A DNA stretch of 64,000 nucleotides from an uncultured Shewanella sp. (GTDB lineage: Bacteria > Pseudomonadota > Gammaproteobacteria > Enterobacterales > Shewanellaceae). Of the stretch, positions 1 to 8,558 are shown one piece after another. The stretch is from NCBI RefSeq assembly GCF_947497935.1, contig NZ_CANMIO010000012.1, positions 1 to 64,000 on the forward strand. The letters are read 5' to 3'. The notes below the pieces were generated by a model. It was not told the origin of the DNA and made no database searches. It worked only from the letters and a program-made list of their open reading frames with translations. Each line of letters starts with the position of its first letter. Position 1 is the stretch's first letter. The position numbers and the translations under genes were made by a program.

Positions 1-76
1 TGGTGGGCTGTGAAGGATTCGAACCTTCGACCAATTGGTTAAAAGCCAACTGCTCTACCGACTGAGCTAACAGCCC
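1..76 (-). tRNA. tRNA-Lys (anticodon UUU), copy 2
   Basis: Read on the minus strand this is a complete 76-nt tRNA starting GGGCTGTTAGCTCAGT, with anticodon loop CTTTTAA (anticodon TTT), T-loop GGTTCGAATCC and an encoded 3' CCA. The acceptor arms GGGCTGT and ACAGCCC pair fully. It is identical to the copy at 136-211 and lies 59 nt downstream of it, so both are probably cut from one precursor. The 3' end is at the window edge, so further tRNAs or the terminator may lie outside. Confidence 0.98.
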
Positions 77-135
77 CCTTGGGTATTGCGTCTCTGAATT
101 CATCTACTTTATAAGTAAACCCACTTTCAGAAAAG

Positions 136-211
136 TGGTGGGCTGTGAAGGATTCGAACCTTCGACCAATTGGTTAAAAGCCAACTGCTCTACCGACTGA
201 GCTAACAGCCC
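136..211 (-). tRNA. tRNA-Lys (anticodon UUU), copy 1
   Basis: Second, identical 76-nt tRNA-Lys on the minus strand: anticodon TTT, conserved D and T loops, encoded CCA. It is the promoter-proximal copy of the pair. The probable promoter is at 306-333, which gives a leader of about 90 nt. It follows the tol-pal operon on the same strand but has its own promoter, and a hairpin after cpoB separates the two units. Confidence 0.98.
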
Positions 212-272
212 CTCTGGTACTACTGGTGTCTTTTACCTAATTCATTAGAAGACTAATTTATAGGTTAAGACC

Positions 273-300
273 CCCTCAAACGACTGTGTCGCTCTGAGGG
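273..300 (-). other. Hairpin in the tRNA-Lys leader
   Basis: CCCTCA (273-278) and TGAGGG (295-300) form a 6-bp outer stem, and CGAC (281-284) and GTCG (288-291) an inner one. It lies between the tRNA promoter and the first tRNA, so it should be in the 5' leader of the precursor. No T tract follows on the minus strand, so it is not an obvious terminator. A role in processing is only inferred. Confidence 0.5.
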
Positions 301-305
301 CGCCT

Positions 306-333
306 ATAATACCTTTTTCATCTTCGCATGCAA
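306..333 (-). promoter_or_regulatory. Sigma-70 promoter of the tRNA-Lys pair
   Basis: On the minus strand, -35 TTGCAT (328-333) and -10 TATTAT (306-311) are 16 nt apart. A GC-rich stretch (GGCGCCC) follows directly at the discriminator, as in stringently controlled stable-RNA promoters. This is the best promoter between cpoB and the tRNAs. Confidence 0.7.
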
Positions 334-365
334 GCGCAAATTTACCATTTCACTGCGTTTGTCTG

Positions 366-389
366 AAAAACAATCTAAGAGATTGTTTT
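366..389 (-). terminator. Probable terminator of the tol-pal operon
   Basis: On the minus strand, just after cpoB, ACAATCT-CTT-AGATTGT is flanked by A and T runs (AAAACAATCT / AGATTGTTTTTC). The stem is AT-rich, so termination may be partial, leaving some read-through into the tRNA-Lys unit possible. Confidence 0.55.
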
Positions 390-404
390 ATGAATAAATC
401 AGCA

Positions 405-1130
405 TCAAAGTGATGAAAGTTGCTGCAATGCAATTCGGGCAGCGGCGCTGTTCGCATATTCCTGTGTGACTTTTTGATAATAAGCTTTGGCTTTAGCTTT
501 ATCTCCGGTCTTTTCTGCAATCATACCCAGCTTGACTAAACTTTCGCCACGCTTACTCGAATCGGTGTATTTTTCAACAACGGTAGTAAAAGCTTTAGAG
601 GCTCCCTCAAACTCATTCTTATTATAAAGTAGCTGACCTAACCAATAATTAGCGTTAGGTGCATAGCTAGAGTTTGGGTAACGTTCAATAAATTGTGCAA
701 AAGCAGGAATAGCAGCTTCGTACTTTTTCTCTTTCAATACTAAATTGACCGCTTGCTCATAGCTTGCAGTTTCACCTAGGCTTGAAGATGTAGAAGGTGT
801 GGTGCTACTCGTATCAACTGCGACAGCAACCGCTGGCTTTGAAGAGAGCTTAGCTATGTCTTCATATAATTGGCGCTGTCTTTGTAACATCTGCTCAATT
901 TGATACGACTGCTGTTCACTAAGGCCGCGTAAGTCCAAGACTTCTTGCTGCAATGTCTCTAAACGCTGCTGCATTTGAAATTCGCTTTGTTGCTTAGCTT
1001 TAATAACTCGCTCTAAACGAGCAACTCTATCGTCTGTAGAGCCACCAGCAATATCCTCAACAGGTGCAGGAGCTGCATAAGCAGAACCTGCAACTAGGAT
1101 GATTGCCGCTGATAAAACGGCGTGCTTCAT
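405..1130 (-). CDS. cpoB: Cell division coordinator CpoB (YbgF)
   Basis: 241-residue periplasmic protein, last gene of the Tol-Pal operon. It has an N-terminal signal peptide ending near residue 19 (...AGSAYAAPAP), a coiled-coil segment at about residues 35-90 (trimerisation region in the family), a Thr/Ser-rich linker at about 100-120, and three TPR-like repeats at about 122-240 (for example YEQAVNLVLKEKKYEAAI and YWLGQLLYNKNEFEGA). In E. coli CpoB links Tol energy state to PBP1B and outer-membrane constriction during division. Length and domain order match the family. It is 24 nt downstream of pal. Confidence 0.95.
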   Translation of the reverse strand: MKHAVLSAAIILVAGSAYAAPAPVEDIAGGSTDDRVARLERVIKAKQQSEFQMQQRLETLQQEVLDLRGLSEQQSYQIEQMLQRQRQLYEDIAKLSSKPAVAVAVDTSSTTPSTSSSLGETASYEQAVNLVLKEKKYEAAIPAFAQFIERYPNSSYAPNANYWLGQLLYNKNEFEGASKAFTTVVEKYTDSSKRGESLVKLGMIAEKTGDKAKAKAYYQKVTQEYANSAAARIALQQLSSL

Positions 1131-1154
1131 AAGGTAAACCTTTTACCTGTGATA

Positions 1155-1694
1155 TTAATAAACGAGTACTGCACGACGATTTTTAGCAAAACCGTCATCT
1201 GAGCGAGAAAAATCTAAAGGTTTCTCTTCACCATAACTCACGATGCTCATTTGGCTTGGTTGAACACCCATGCCTTGTAGGTATTTAGCTACCGCTTTAG
1301 CTCGGCGCTCACCTAGTGCGATGTTATATTCTGGTGTACCACGCTCATCCGCATGACCTTCAATCATCACTCGAACATTTGGATGCTCAACAAGGTAGTC
1401 ACCATGAGCGTTCAAAACCTCAGCGAATTGCTGAGAAACTGAGCTTCGGTCAAAATCAAAATAGATAATATGTTCTTTTCTCAACTCTTGGTACTTAAGG
1501 CGTTGCTGCTCTTCAGGAGTCAAGACTGGTGCAACTCCACCTGTTTCAACGCCATTGTTAGCATATTCACTCGATGAAGAAGACTCAGTAGAGCTCGTTG
1601 CATCCGTTTCAGACTCAGAAGTTGAGCTACAGGCGCTGATAGCCATAATAGGAAGTACGACTAGCATGGCTTTAAATAGCTTATTCAGATCCAT
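1155..1694 (-). CDS. pal: Peptidoglycan-associated lipoprotein Pal
   Basis: 179 residues. The signal peptide ends in the lipobox ISAC, so Cys22 is the lipidated residue. A Ser/Thr-rich tether follows (about 23-45), then an OmpA-like peptidoglycan-binding domain (about 75-179) with YFDFDRSSV, the signature EGHADERGTPEYNIALGERR, and a C-terminal NRRAVLVY. Pal anchors the outer membrane to peptidoglycan and is relocated by TolB/TolA during division. It lies between tolB and cpoB with 24-nt gaps on both sides. Confidence 0.98.
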   Translation of the reverse strand: MDLNKLFKAMLVVLPIMAISACSSTSESETDATSSTESSSSSEYANNGVETGGVAPVLTPEEQQRLKYQELRKEHIIYFDFDRSSVSQQFAEVLNAHGDYLVEHPNVRVMIEGHADERGTPEYNIALGERRAKAVAKYLQGMGVQPSQMSIVSYGEEKPLDFSRSDDGFAKNRRAVLVY

Positions 1695-1718
1695 TTTTTA
1701 AATCCTTAATCTTTATAG

Positions 1719-3041
1719 TTAGAGAAATGGTGACCAAGATGGTGATTTAACTTCACCCTGCCCTGCAGGCAGTCTTGCTTTAAAACGTCCATCCATAGAA
1801 ACCGCAGCCAATACCTGCTTCCCTTGATATGTCGTTCCATAAATAACCATGGTGCCATTAGGCGCCACGCTTGGTGATTCATCTAATCGCGTACTGGTCA
1901 GGACTTGCATAAAACGTGTCTCAAGATCCATACGAGCGATATTAAATTTACCGTTAGTGCGATTAACGAAAATAATACTGCGTCCATCGGGAGAAATCGA
2001 ACCGCCTAGGTTCCACTCACCTTCAAACGTTAAGCGAGAAATTTTACCTGAATCAAGGAAGACGCGATATAACTGTGGGCGTCCACCACGCTCAGAAGTA
2101 ATAAGTAGCGACTTACCATCAGGGAACCAAGACGGCTCAGTATCGATAGCATAGTGATTCGTCACTCGCTTAATCGCCTTAGTCGCAATATCAACTACAT
2201 AGACTTCTGGCTGACCGTCCTTCGAAAGTGTTACCGCCAGCTTCTTACCATCAGGTGAAAATACTGGCGCGCCGTTAATACCATCAAAACTAGTTATCTT
2301 AGAGCGTTGCTGGGTATAGATGTTTTGCACAAACACCTCGGCTTTACGGTTCTCAAAGCTAACATAAGTTAAGCGCTGCCCGTCTGGAGACCAAGATGGT
2401 GACATCAATGGTTCAGGGGAGCGTAACAACATCTGCTCATTATAACCATCATAATCAGCAATCATCAGTTTATAAGGAGACTTTTCACCGTGATTAACAA
2501 CAACATAAGCTACGCGAGTTAAAAATGCGCCACGAATACCTGTCAGCTTCTCATAAACCACATCACTGATCCTGTGGCCGTACTGACGAAACTGCGCCGC
2601 ACTAATCACGGTTTCACGGCTGTCAATTACTAGATCTTTAGTCGACTTAGAATCAGATTGAAGTTGGGCTTTAACTAAGTCAATGAGCTCAAAACTCACT
2701 AGGTATTTGTCGCCACCATAAGGCTTAATCGACCCCATCACCACAGCTTCTGCAGGCTGCGCCATCCAAGCGGATGCATTAAATTGAGCTAAAGTACTAA
2801 TTCCACGTTGTGGCAAGCTTAACTCATCGGCAGGGCTAAACGTGCCACTTCGCGCAAGATCAGACATCACCACGTCGGAGATCTGCGATGGCATTGGACC
2901 GGTACCTTGCCAAACAAATGGTATAACCGCGATGGGTCTCGCTGCATCAACTCCTTCGGTAATGATAATATCTAATGCGGCCTTTACCGGCATGCTGCAG
3001 ATAAGCAGGCTTGTCAGCAACCATTTTCCCAAATTTTTCAT
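1719..3041 (-). CDS. tolB: Tol-Pal system periplasmic protein TolB
   Basis: 440 residues, the usual length. A signal peptide (about 1-21, ...SMPVKA) precedes an N-terminal alpha/beta domain (about 22-165) and a six-bladed beta-propeller (about 170-440) made of WD40-like repeats such as [36 protein letters not shown] and [16 protein letters not shown]. TolB exchanges between Pal and TolA in the periplasm. Its start follows the tolA stop by 9 nt, so the genes are co-transcribed. Confidence 0.98.
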   Translation of the reverse strand: MKNLGKWLLTSLLICSMPVKAALDIIITEGVDAARPIAVIPFVWQGTGPMPSQISDVVMSDLARSGTFSPADELSLPQRGISTLAQFNASAWMAQPAEAVVMGSIKPYGGDKYLVSFELIDLVKAQLQSDSKSTKDLVIDSRETVISAAQFRQYGHRISDVVYEKLTGIRGAFLTRVAYVVVNHGEKSPYKLMIADYDGYNEQMLLRSPEPLMSPSWSPDGQRLTYVSFENRKAEVFVQNIYTQQRSKITSFDGINGAPVFSPDGKKLAVTLSKDGQPEVYVVDIATKAIKRVTNHYAIDTEPSWFPDGKSLLITSERGGRPQLYRVFLDSGKISRLTFEGEWNLGGSISPDGRSIIFVNRTNGKFNIARMDLETRFMQVLTSTRLDESPSVAPNGTMVIYGTTYQGKQVLAAVSMDGRFKARLPAGQGEVKSPSWSPFL

Positions 3042-3050
3042 GAGACTCCT

Positions 3051-3986
3051 TTAATCAAACTCAGGTTGAACTGTTAAATTAATTTCTTTTAGCTTGTTAT
3101 AAACGTCGGGTTCGCTCGATACTGGTAACCTGCCCGCTTTATTAATCGCAGCTTTAGTCGCACGGCAAACTACGCTATCACCATCAAGTGTTTGACTCGC
3201 AGTCACAAATCCATCGTTAGCTAATCGAATGAATACCCGACAACTCTTACCGCGCATCGATTCATCAACAACTAAGTTACGCTGAATGGTTGCTCGGATC
3301 ATAGAGGTATAACGTTGCACCTCACTCATCACTTGTTTATTTCGTGTTTGAGAAAGTGCCGCTTGCTCCGCAGCTAATGCATCTTCCATCATCTGCTCTT
3401 GCTCACGCCTAGCTTGCTCTTCAGCTTTGCGCTTACGTTCAGCTTCAGCTTTACGTTTTCGCTCTTCTTCAGCCTTTTTAGCAGCTGCTTCTTCAGCTTT
3501 ACGTTTCTCAGCCGCTTTTCTTGCCGCTTCTTCTGAGGCTTTACGTTCTTTCTCTTTCTGCTTACGCTCAGCTTCGGCTTTCGCCGCCTTCTCTTTTTCC
3601 TGTTTCTGCTTTAACTGTGCAGCCTTCGCTGCATCGGCGGCGTTCTTTGTTTCAATCTCTTTTTGCTTACGTTCTTGCTCAAGTTTCTTAATTCGAGCCT
3701 GCTCTCGTTCGCGCTCTTTACGGGCTTCACGTACTTGTCTATCCGCCTCATCTTGGCGGGCCTTTTCTTTACGTTCAGCCTCTCGTTTTTCAGCTTTTAA
3801 CTTTTCAACGTGTTCAGCAACCTTTTGCTGATCGACAACCACAGCCTGGACCGCTGGCGCACTCGCTTGTGGTTGAGGCTTGGGCTTATCTGAAAAATCG
3901 ACACCTAAGGCAAGAATAACTATCACGCCAATATGAATCCCAGCTGAAATCGCAACGGGAAGGGTTAAATCAGATTTAGCCGCCAC
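3051..3986 (-). CDS. tolA: TolA, inner-membrane spanning protein of Tol-Pal
   Basis: 311 residues with three domains: a membrane anchor (about 9-29, ...AISAGIHIGVIVILALGV), a long helical Lys/Ala/Glu-rich stalk (about 50-215, repeats of the KAEAERKRKAEE type), and a globular C-terminal domain (about 220-311) that contacts TolB and Pal. It is shorter than E. coli TolA (421), mainly in the stalk. The GTG start directly abuts the tolR stop and has GGAGG 8 nt upstream. TolA couples the TolQR proton motor to the outer membrane. Confidence 0.95.
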   Translation of the reverse strand: MAAKSDLTLPVAISAGIHIGVIVILALGVDFSDKPKPQPQASAPAVQAVVVDQQKVAEHVEKLKAEKREAERKEKARQDEADRQVREARKEREREQARIKKLEQERKQKEIETKNAADAAKAAQLKQKQEKEKAAKAEAERKQKEKERKASEEAARKAAEKRKAEEAAAKKAEEERKRKAEAERKRKAEEQARREQEQMMEDALAAEQAALSQTRNKQVMSEVQRYTSMIRATIQRNLVVDESMRGKSCRVFIRLANDGFVTASQTLDGDSVVCRATKAAINKAGRLPVSSEPDVYNKLKEINLTVQPEFD

Positions 3987-4424
3987 TTAGTTATCCTCCG
4001 GCGAATCTGTCATTAACCCAACCGAAGGTACCCCAGCACCTTGCAAGGTCACCATCAGTTGGATCACTTTCTCATAGGGGATTGAGCGATCGGCCTTAAC
4101 AACAACTGGACGCTCTGGCTCTAACTGAATAATTGCCCCAACACGTACAGCAACTTCATCTAAGTCTAAAACGTCTTTGCTGCTTGAGCTGCCTACATCT
4201 AGGTAATACTCCCCCATGGCATCAATTGATGCGACAACAGGAGGTTTACTGTCTGCAGGTAAAGATTCGGCTTCACCTTGAGGTAAATCGACCTTAACAC
4301 CTTGGGTCACAATAGGTGCTGTAACCATAAAAATAATCAGCAGTACCAACATCACATCGATATAGGGCACCACGTTAATCTCAGCAACCGGACGACGGCG
4401 CTTCCTTTGGTAGCCTTGATGCAT
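3987..4424 (-). CDS. tolR: TolR, proton-channel subunit of Tol-Pal
   Basis: 145 residues of the ExbD/TolR family. A short basic N-terminus (QRKRRRPVAEINVVP) precedes one transmembrane helix (about 18-38) with the proton-path Asp in the motif PYIDVMLVLLIIFM, followed by the periplasmic domain. The start overlaps the tolQ stop (TAATG), indicating translational coupling. With TolQ it forms the ion-driven stator that energises TolA. Confidence 0.97.
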   Translation of the reverse strand: MHQGYQRKRRRPVAEINVVPYIDVMLVLLIIFMVTAPIVTQGVKVDLPQGEAESLPADSKPPVVASIDAMGEYYLDVGSSSSKDVLDLDEVAVRVGAIIQLEPERPVVVKADRSIPYEKVIQLMVTLQGAGVPSVGLMTDSPEDN

Positions 4425-5113
4425 TATGCCTGTTCCTTCTCGCTGTATGCTTGGCGATGCAAAATGCTAGAGAACTCTTCCATAAAGTTGGCATAAGACA
4501 TTTCAACTTTCTCGACTTGAGTTGAGAAACGGTTATAGGCAATAACCGCAGGGATCGCTGCAAATAAACCCATCGCCGTTGCAATCAAGGCCTCTGCGAT
4601 GCCTGGAGCGACCATGGCAAGTGTGGCGTTTTCAACCGCGCCCAATGCGATAAAGGAGTTCATGATCCCCCATACCGTACCAAACAGACCAATATAAGGG
4701 CTGGTTGAACCGATAGTTGCCAATAAAGGCAGATGAGTTTCAAGCTTTTCTAATTCACGAGATAGCGATACGCGCATTGCACGATAACTGCCATCCATCA
4801 CAGCTTCAGGTACACGGCCATTAAGCTTGCTTAAACGGGCATACTCTTTAAAACCGGTAACAAATAAAGACGACAAGCCAGAGTTACTGTCTTGTCTCGC
4901 CGACAACTCCTGATAAAGCTTGTTCAAGTCGACACCTGACCAAAACTTATCTTCAAACTTTAGCGCTTCTTTCTTTGCTGCGTTTAATAACTTTCGGCGC
5001 TGAATAATCACCGCCCAAGAGGCGATAGACAAACCTAGCAATGTAAGCATGACCAATTTAACTAGTAGGCTTGCCTGTAAAAATAATCCAATAAAAGAAA
5101 TATCAGCTTCCAC
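4424..5113 (-). CDS. tolQ: TolQ, motor subunit of Tol-Pal
   Basis: 229 residues of the MotA/TolQ/ExbB family with three membrane helices (about 10-35, 130-155, 165-190). Conserved segments are FEDKFWSG, the [14 protein letters not shown] loop and [20 protein letters not shown] chose the GTG at 5113 because AGGAG lies 8 nt upstream and the N-terminus then aligns with E. coli TolQ; a TTG six codons earlier lacks a site. The start overlaps the ybgC stop by 11 nt. Confidence 0.95.
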   Translation of the reverse strand: MEADISFIGLFLQASLLVKLVMLTLLGLSIASWAVIIQRRKLLNAAKKEALKFEDKFWSGVDLNKLYQELSARQDSNSGLSSLFVTGFKEYARLSKLNGRVPEAVMDGSYRAMRVSLSRELEKLETHLPLLATIGSTSPYIGLFGTVWGIMNSFIALGAVENATLAMVAPGIAEALIATAMGLFAAIPAVIAYNRFSTQVEKVEMSYANFMEEFSSILHRQAYSEKEQA

Positions 5114-5501
5114 CTTTAAACTCCTGCGCAATATGTTGGGGAATGGCTTTGGGTCTCATACGTGATAGTGCAACACAGGCAACAACAATGTCAGCCTCAC
5201 AATACACCACACCTTGCTCGTCAATTAAGCGTTGCTGGAACACCATTGAGGCTTTCTTAAGTTGTATGACCTTAGTTTCTACAATAAGGTTCTGTTCAAA
5301 ACGTGCAGCCTTGCAAAAATCTAATTCTGCACGTTTAACAACAAACGCAGTGTCCTCTGCTAATAAGGCTGTTTGACTAACCTGCATAGCGCGTAACCAC
5401 TCGGTTCGTGCCCGCTCAAAAAACTTAAGGTAATTTGAGTGGTAAACGACGCCACCTGCATCCGTATCTTCATAGTAAACCGAAATAGGCCAACGAAACA
5501 T
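5103..5501 (-). CDS. ybgC: Acyl-CoA thioesterase YbgC
   Basis: 132-residue hot-dog fold thioesterase, first gene of the Tol-Pal operon. The family signature [27 protein letters not shown] is present (longest quoted run here: [16 protein letters not shown]), with the catalytic Asp in DTDAGG. YbgC acts on acyl-CoA and interacts with acyl carrier protein and phospholipid synthesis enzymes. The start at 5501 (MFRWPI) fits the E. coli protein and lies about 33 nt downstream of the predicted transcription start. The longer in-frame extension would begin upstream of that promoter. Confidence 0.92.
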   Translation of the reverse strand: MFRWPISVYYEDTDAGGVVYHSNYLKFFERARTEWLRAMQVSQTALLAEDTAFVVKRAELDFCKAARFEQNLIVETKVIQLKKASMVFQQRLIDEQGVVYCEADIVVACVALSRMRPKAIPQHIAQEFKGGS

Positions 5502-5540
5502 AAACGATAATCGCCAATCGATGAGATAAAATAGAGGCCT

Positions 5541-5569
5541 ACTATACCTAGCCAGTATGCAATTGTGAA
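5541..5569 (-). promoter_or_regulatory. Sigma-70 promoter of the ybgC-tol-pal operon
   Basis: On the minus strand, -35 TTCACA (5564-5569) and -10 TATAGT (5541-5546) are 17 nt apart, each one mismatch from consensus. The start of transcription should be near 5534, about 33 nt before the ybgC ATG. It supports the shorter ybgC start. Confidence 0.75.
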
Positions 5570-5638
5570 TCGACATATGTGATATGCCATGCGCTTCTTC
5601 ATAAAATTTTGTTAATCAACTAAATCCTTGTTGGATAG

Positions 5639-5654
5639 GCGCCCTAGCAATGAG
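5639..5654. repeat. Copy 1 of a 16-bp intergenic repeat
   Basis: GCGCCCTAGCAATGAG here matches GCGCCCTAGCAGTGAG at 62501-62516 in 15 of 16 positions. Both lie in gene-free spacers. It may be a fragment of a dispersed intergenic element, but two short copies in one window are weak evidence. Confidence 0.35.
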
Positions 5655-5696
5655 TACCTCGAACTCAAAGCTAGGTACACATTTTATTTCACCCAT

Positions 5697-5720
5697 AAAA
5701 AAGGAAGCCGAAGCTTCCTT
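5697..5720 (-). terminator. Terminator of the prolyl oligopeptidase gene
   Basis: On the minus strand AAGGAAGC-TTCG-GCTTCCTT is followed by TTTT. It has an 8-bp stem and the stable UUCG loop, and lies 20 nt after the stop codon at 5741. A good intrinsic terminator. Confidence 0.9.
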
Positions 5721-5740
5721 TTCAAGAGTTTTCAAATGAC

Positions 5741-7897
5741 TTATTTGCCTATTTTAGCCGGCACTTGCAGTCCAAAATTATGCCAAAGGAAACTATAGAT
5801 ATCGGCAAACTCATCAATCTTCATTGAGGTTGGTTTACCTGCGCCATGTCCTGCCTTAGATTCAATACGCATAATCACTGGAGCATCACCTTGCTGTTTA
5901 TCTTGCATCAAGGCGCCAAACTTAAAGCTATGCAGTGGTACTACACGGTCGTCATGATCCGCAGTCATCACCATGGTCGCAGGGTACGCTTGAGCTTTTA
6001 GGTTATGGTATGGCGAATAAGCATAAAGTGCAGGGAATTGCTCGGCATTATCTGCGCTGCCATATTCACTAGTCCAGGCCCAGCCAATGGTGAATTTTTG
6101 GAAACGTAACATATCGAGAACGCCAACAGCAGGCAGAACTGCGGCAAAAAGTTCTGGTCGCTGTGTGAGCGCCGCCCCCATTAATAAACCACCATTACTG
6201 CGACCATAAGCACCTAACTTAGAAGAGTTAGTATAATCTTGATCTATCAAGTACTCAGCGGCAGCGTAGTAGTCATCAAATACGTTCTGTTTTTTATCGA
6301 ACATGCCCGCCTGATGCCAGCTTTCACCATATTCGGCTCCGCCACGAAGGTTTGGCACTGCATACACGCCCCCCATATCCATCCAAGCAATATTGGCAGG
6401 GCTAAAGCGAGGTGTTAGCGAAATAGCAAAGCCACCGTAAGCATAAAGTAACGTCGGATTTTGGCCGTCTTTTTTCATGCCTTTCTTATAAGAGATCATC
6501 ATAGGTACTTTAGTGCCATCTTTGCTGGTATAAAAAACCTGCTCAGAAATATAGTCACTTGGATCGAAAGAGATCTCTGGTTTTGAATAAATGGTCGACT
6601 CGCCCGTTTCAAAATCAAATTTATAGGTTGTTTGTGGCTGAGTGTAACTATTGAAAACATAATAGAAGTAATCTTTACTGCGCTTACCGTAAGGGCCTGC
6701 GATTTTACCTTTACCCGGTAGAGTGACATCTTGGCGCTTGTCACCATTCATGTTGTAAACCGTCAGCTTACCTAATACATCATGCAGATAACTCACTACA
6801 AAATGGTCGTTAATAATCTTTATGCTGCTGATAGGATCTTTTAGCTCTGGAATAATCGTTTTCCAATTATCTTTGGCGCTATTGTTTACATCGACCGCAA
6901 TAACTTTACCGTTTGGCGCGTTATAGTCGGTTTTAAAGTAAAACACTGAACCATCGTTGCCGATAAACTGATACTCAGCTTCAAGCTCGGCAATAAGCTC
7001 GACTACTTCAGCCTTTGGATCGTTAAGAGACTTATAAAAGAAGCGATTACGGCTGTCTGTGCCTTGTGAAATATAAAGCAGCAGATAGTCACCGTTTTCC
7101 GATACTTCTATACCAAAACCCCAATCCTTATTTTGTGGTCTTTCGTAAACTAAAGTATCTTCGCTTTGACTGGTGCCAATCTTATGGAAGTATACTTTTT
7201 GGTTAAAGTTGACGTCTGCAAGCGCATTGCCCCCCTCAGGCGCATCATAACGGGCATAATAGACACCACTATTATCACTATTCCAAACTGCACTTGAAAA
7301 CTTTATCCAATCCAACTCATCGGCCAACTTGTTACCAGTCGCGACATCAATAAAGTGCCATGCCTGCCAATCAGAACCCGATTTAGAAACACCATAAGCC
7401 AGTGTCTTACCGTCATCGCTCACAGATACACCTGATAAAGCAACGGTGCCGTCATCTGAAAAACGATTCGGGTCTAGTGCGATTTTAGCCTGACCATCTG
7501 CACCTGTGACATATAGAACAGACTGTGCTTGTAACCCATCATTACGGTAATAAAACGTGTTATCACCCTTCTCAAACGGTGCCGAAATCTTTTCAAAATT
7601 CCAAAGCTCAGTAATACGGTCAACAATCGCCTGTTTATTTTCGATATTAGCGAGATATTCGTGACCCGCCTTTTGCTGTTCAGTTACCCATTTTTTCGTT
7701 TTATCTGATTCAACTTCTAAATAGCGATAAGGGTCAGCAACCTGAACACCGTGTATCGTTTCCACCACACTGTCTTGACTTGCCGCAATAGTATTTGTTG
7801 TATTGTCTTGTGTCGGTTGTGACTGGCAACCCACTACAGCTATGCCTAAGCCTATAGCTAACAAGTGCTTTTTAGTTAGTATCGAATGAATTCGCAT
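5741..7897 (-). CDS. Prolyl oligopeptidase family lipoprotein (S9A)
   Basis: 718 residues. The signal peptide ends at VVGC, so Cys24 is a probable lipid anchor, making this an envelope enzyme. The N-terminal part (about 40-440) is the seven-bladed propeller that filters substrates. The C-terminal alpha/beta-hydrolase carries the triad: Ser567 in GRSNGG, Asp649 or Asp650 in ADHDDRVVPLHS, and His684 in KAGHGAGK. The family cleaves short peptides after proline. It is a single-gene unit with its own promoter (8004-8032) and terminator (5697-5720). The S9A assignment is secure; the natural substrate is unknown. Confidence 0.93.
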   Translation of the reverse strand: MRIHSILTKKHLLAIGLGIAVVGCQSQPTQDNTTNTIAASQDSVVETIHGVQVADPYRYLEVESDKTKKWVTEQQKAGHEYLANIENKQAIVDRITELWNFEKISAPFEKGDNTFYYRNDGLQAQSVLYVTGADGQAKIALDPNRFSDDGTVALSGVSVSDDGKTLAYGVSKSGSDWQAWHFIDVATGNKLADELDWIKFSSAVWNSDNSGVYYARYDAPEGGNALADVNFNQKVYFHKIGTSQSEDTLVYERPQNKDWGFGIEVSENGDYLLLYISQGTDSRNRFFYKSLNDPKAEVVELIAELEAEYQFIGNDGSVFYFKTDYNAPNGKVIAVDVNNSAKDNWKTIIPELKDPISSIKIINDHFVVSYLHDVLGKLTVYNMNGDKRQDVTLPGKGKIAGPYGKRSKDYFYYVFNSYTQPQTTYKFDFETGESTIYSKPEISFDPSDYISEQVFYTSKDGTKVPMMISYKKGMKKDGQNPTLLYAYGGFAISLTPRFSPANIAWMDMGGVYAVPNLRGGAEYGESWHQAGMFDKKQNVFDDYYAAAEYLIDQDYTNSSKLGAYGRSNGGLLMGAALTQRPELFAAVLPAVGVLDMLRFQKFTIGWAWTSEYGSADNAEQFPALYAYSPYHNLKAQAYPATMVMTADHDDRVVPLHSFKFGALMQDKQQGDAPVIMRIESKAGHGAGKPTSMKIDEFADIYSFLWHNFGLQVPAKIGK

Positions 7898-8003
7898 TTT
7901 TTATCCCTGATAAACTGACTCTTTTAACAAGCCTTATGTTCATATAGTTAGGTTTTTGTAATTAGATAATCTTATTTTGTCCCTAACCCCTTCTTCACTG
8001 CGC

Positions 8004-8032
8004 ACTATACAAACTAAAAAAATACATCGCAA
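8004..8032 (-). promoter_or_regulatory. Sigma-70 promoter of the prolyl oligopeptidase gene
   Basis: On the minus strand, -35 TTGCGA (8027-8032) and -10 TATAGT (8004-8009) are separated by 17 nt. Transcription would start near 7997, giving a leader of about 100 nt before the ATG at 7897. Confidence 0.65.
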
Positions 8033-8231
8033 AGTTTGTTTCACTATTAGATTAAGCCTAAGCCACTAGCAACCGTTAATAATTTGGCAACATAGATGAA
8101 TTAAATATCATGCGAAACTCCCGACTAAGTGTGACCAAATCCACAGTATCCGTGCTATACGTATCTTTTATCGACAAATTCATCTTTATTCAATATTAGA
8201 AAAACTAATGCATGAGTGTAATAATTCTAGT

Positions 8232-8260
8232 TTGTCAGTGTCACGTGTGGGCCCTATAAT
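8232..8260 (+). promoter_or_regulatory. Strong sigma-70 promoter of an orphan RNA
   Basis: TTGTCA (8232-8237), a 17-nt spacer, then a perfect TATAAT (8255-8260). Transcription would start near 8268. No rightward gene follows before the strong terminator at 8408-8438, so this promoter appears to drive a short non-coding RNA. Confidence 0.75.
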
Positions 8261-8267
8261 TCATCTC

Positions 8268-8438
8268 GTTTTCAGGAAGTGTCTGCTTAGCAGATTCGGA
8301 AACAAAGAACTCTTAAACTTTGGTGGTTATCCACGAAAGTTATATCCCTGGTTCTTATGCTTGACTTCCTTCCTTCAATTTGTTGATTGCAATGATTTAT
8401 TTTTGCGGCCCGCTTACTATGTAAGCGGGCTCTTTTTT
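8268..8438 (+). ncRNA. Candidate small RNA of about 170 nt
   Basis: The stretch from the predicted start to the terminator has no plausible gene but folds into nested helices. AGGAAGT (8274-8280) pairs with ACTTCCT (8364-8370) and closes a multiloop. Inside are TCTGC-TTA-GCAGA (8282-8294), AAGAAC (8305-8310) with GTTCTT (8351-8356), and AACTTT (8316-8321) with AAAGTT (8336-8341) capped by GTGG-TTAT-CCAC. A GC-rich terminator follows. I do not recognise it as 6S, CsrB, Spot 42, GcvB, 4.5S, tmRNA or RNase P RNA. The structure resembles a riboswitch-like junction, but no same-strand gene follows. Confidence 0.65.
8408..8438 (+). terminator. Strong terminator of the orphan RNA
   Basis: GCCCGCTTAC-TAT-GTAAGCGGGC, a perfect 10-bp stem with a 3-nt loop, followed by TCTTTTTT. 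Oriented rightward. The nearest rightward gene upstream lies outside the left of the window, so it must end a local transcript, the candidate RNA at 8268. Confidence 0.93.
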
Positions 8439-8483
8439 ATCTGCAATCTGGCAAGTTTACCAAATCTCCTTATGTTTTCGCAT

Positions 8484-8510
8484 AAAAAAGCCCAGCAATT
8501 AAGCTAGGCT
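8484..8510 (-). terminator. Terminator of motY
   Basis: On the minus strand AGCCTAGC-TTAATT-GCTGGGCT (8 bp with one G-T pair) is followed by TTTTT. It lies about 50 nt past the motY stop. Confidence 0.85.
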
Positions 8511-8558
8511 ATTTAAAGAGTTCTGTTCGAATATCTGAGTTCGAAAACTTCAGTTAAG

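Noticed and set aside
3427..3831. Long frame antisense to tolA
   Set aside because: It is a by-product of the repetitive Lys/Ala/Glu coding of the TolA stalk on the opposite strand.
8208..8507. 99-codon plus-strand frame between the oligopeptidase and motY
   Set aside because: It runs across a strong promoter and a strong terminator, has no ribosome site and its protein is low in recognisable features; a small RNA explains the stretch better.
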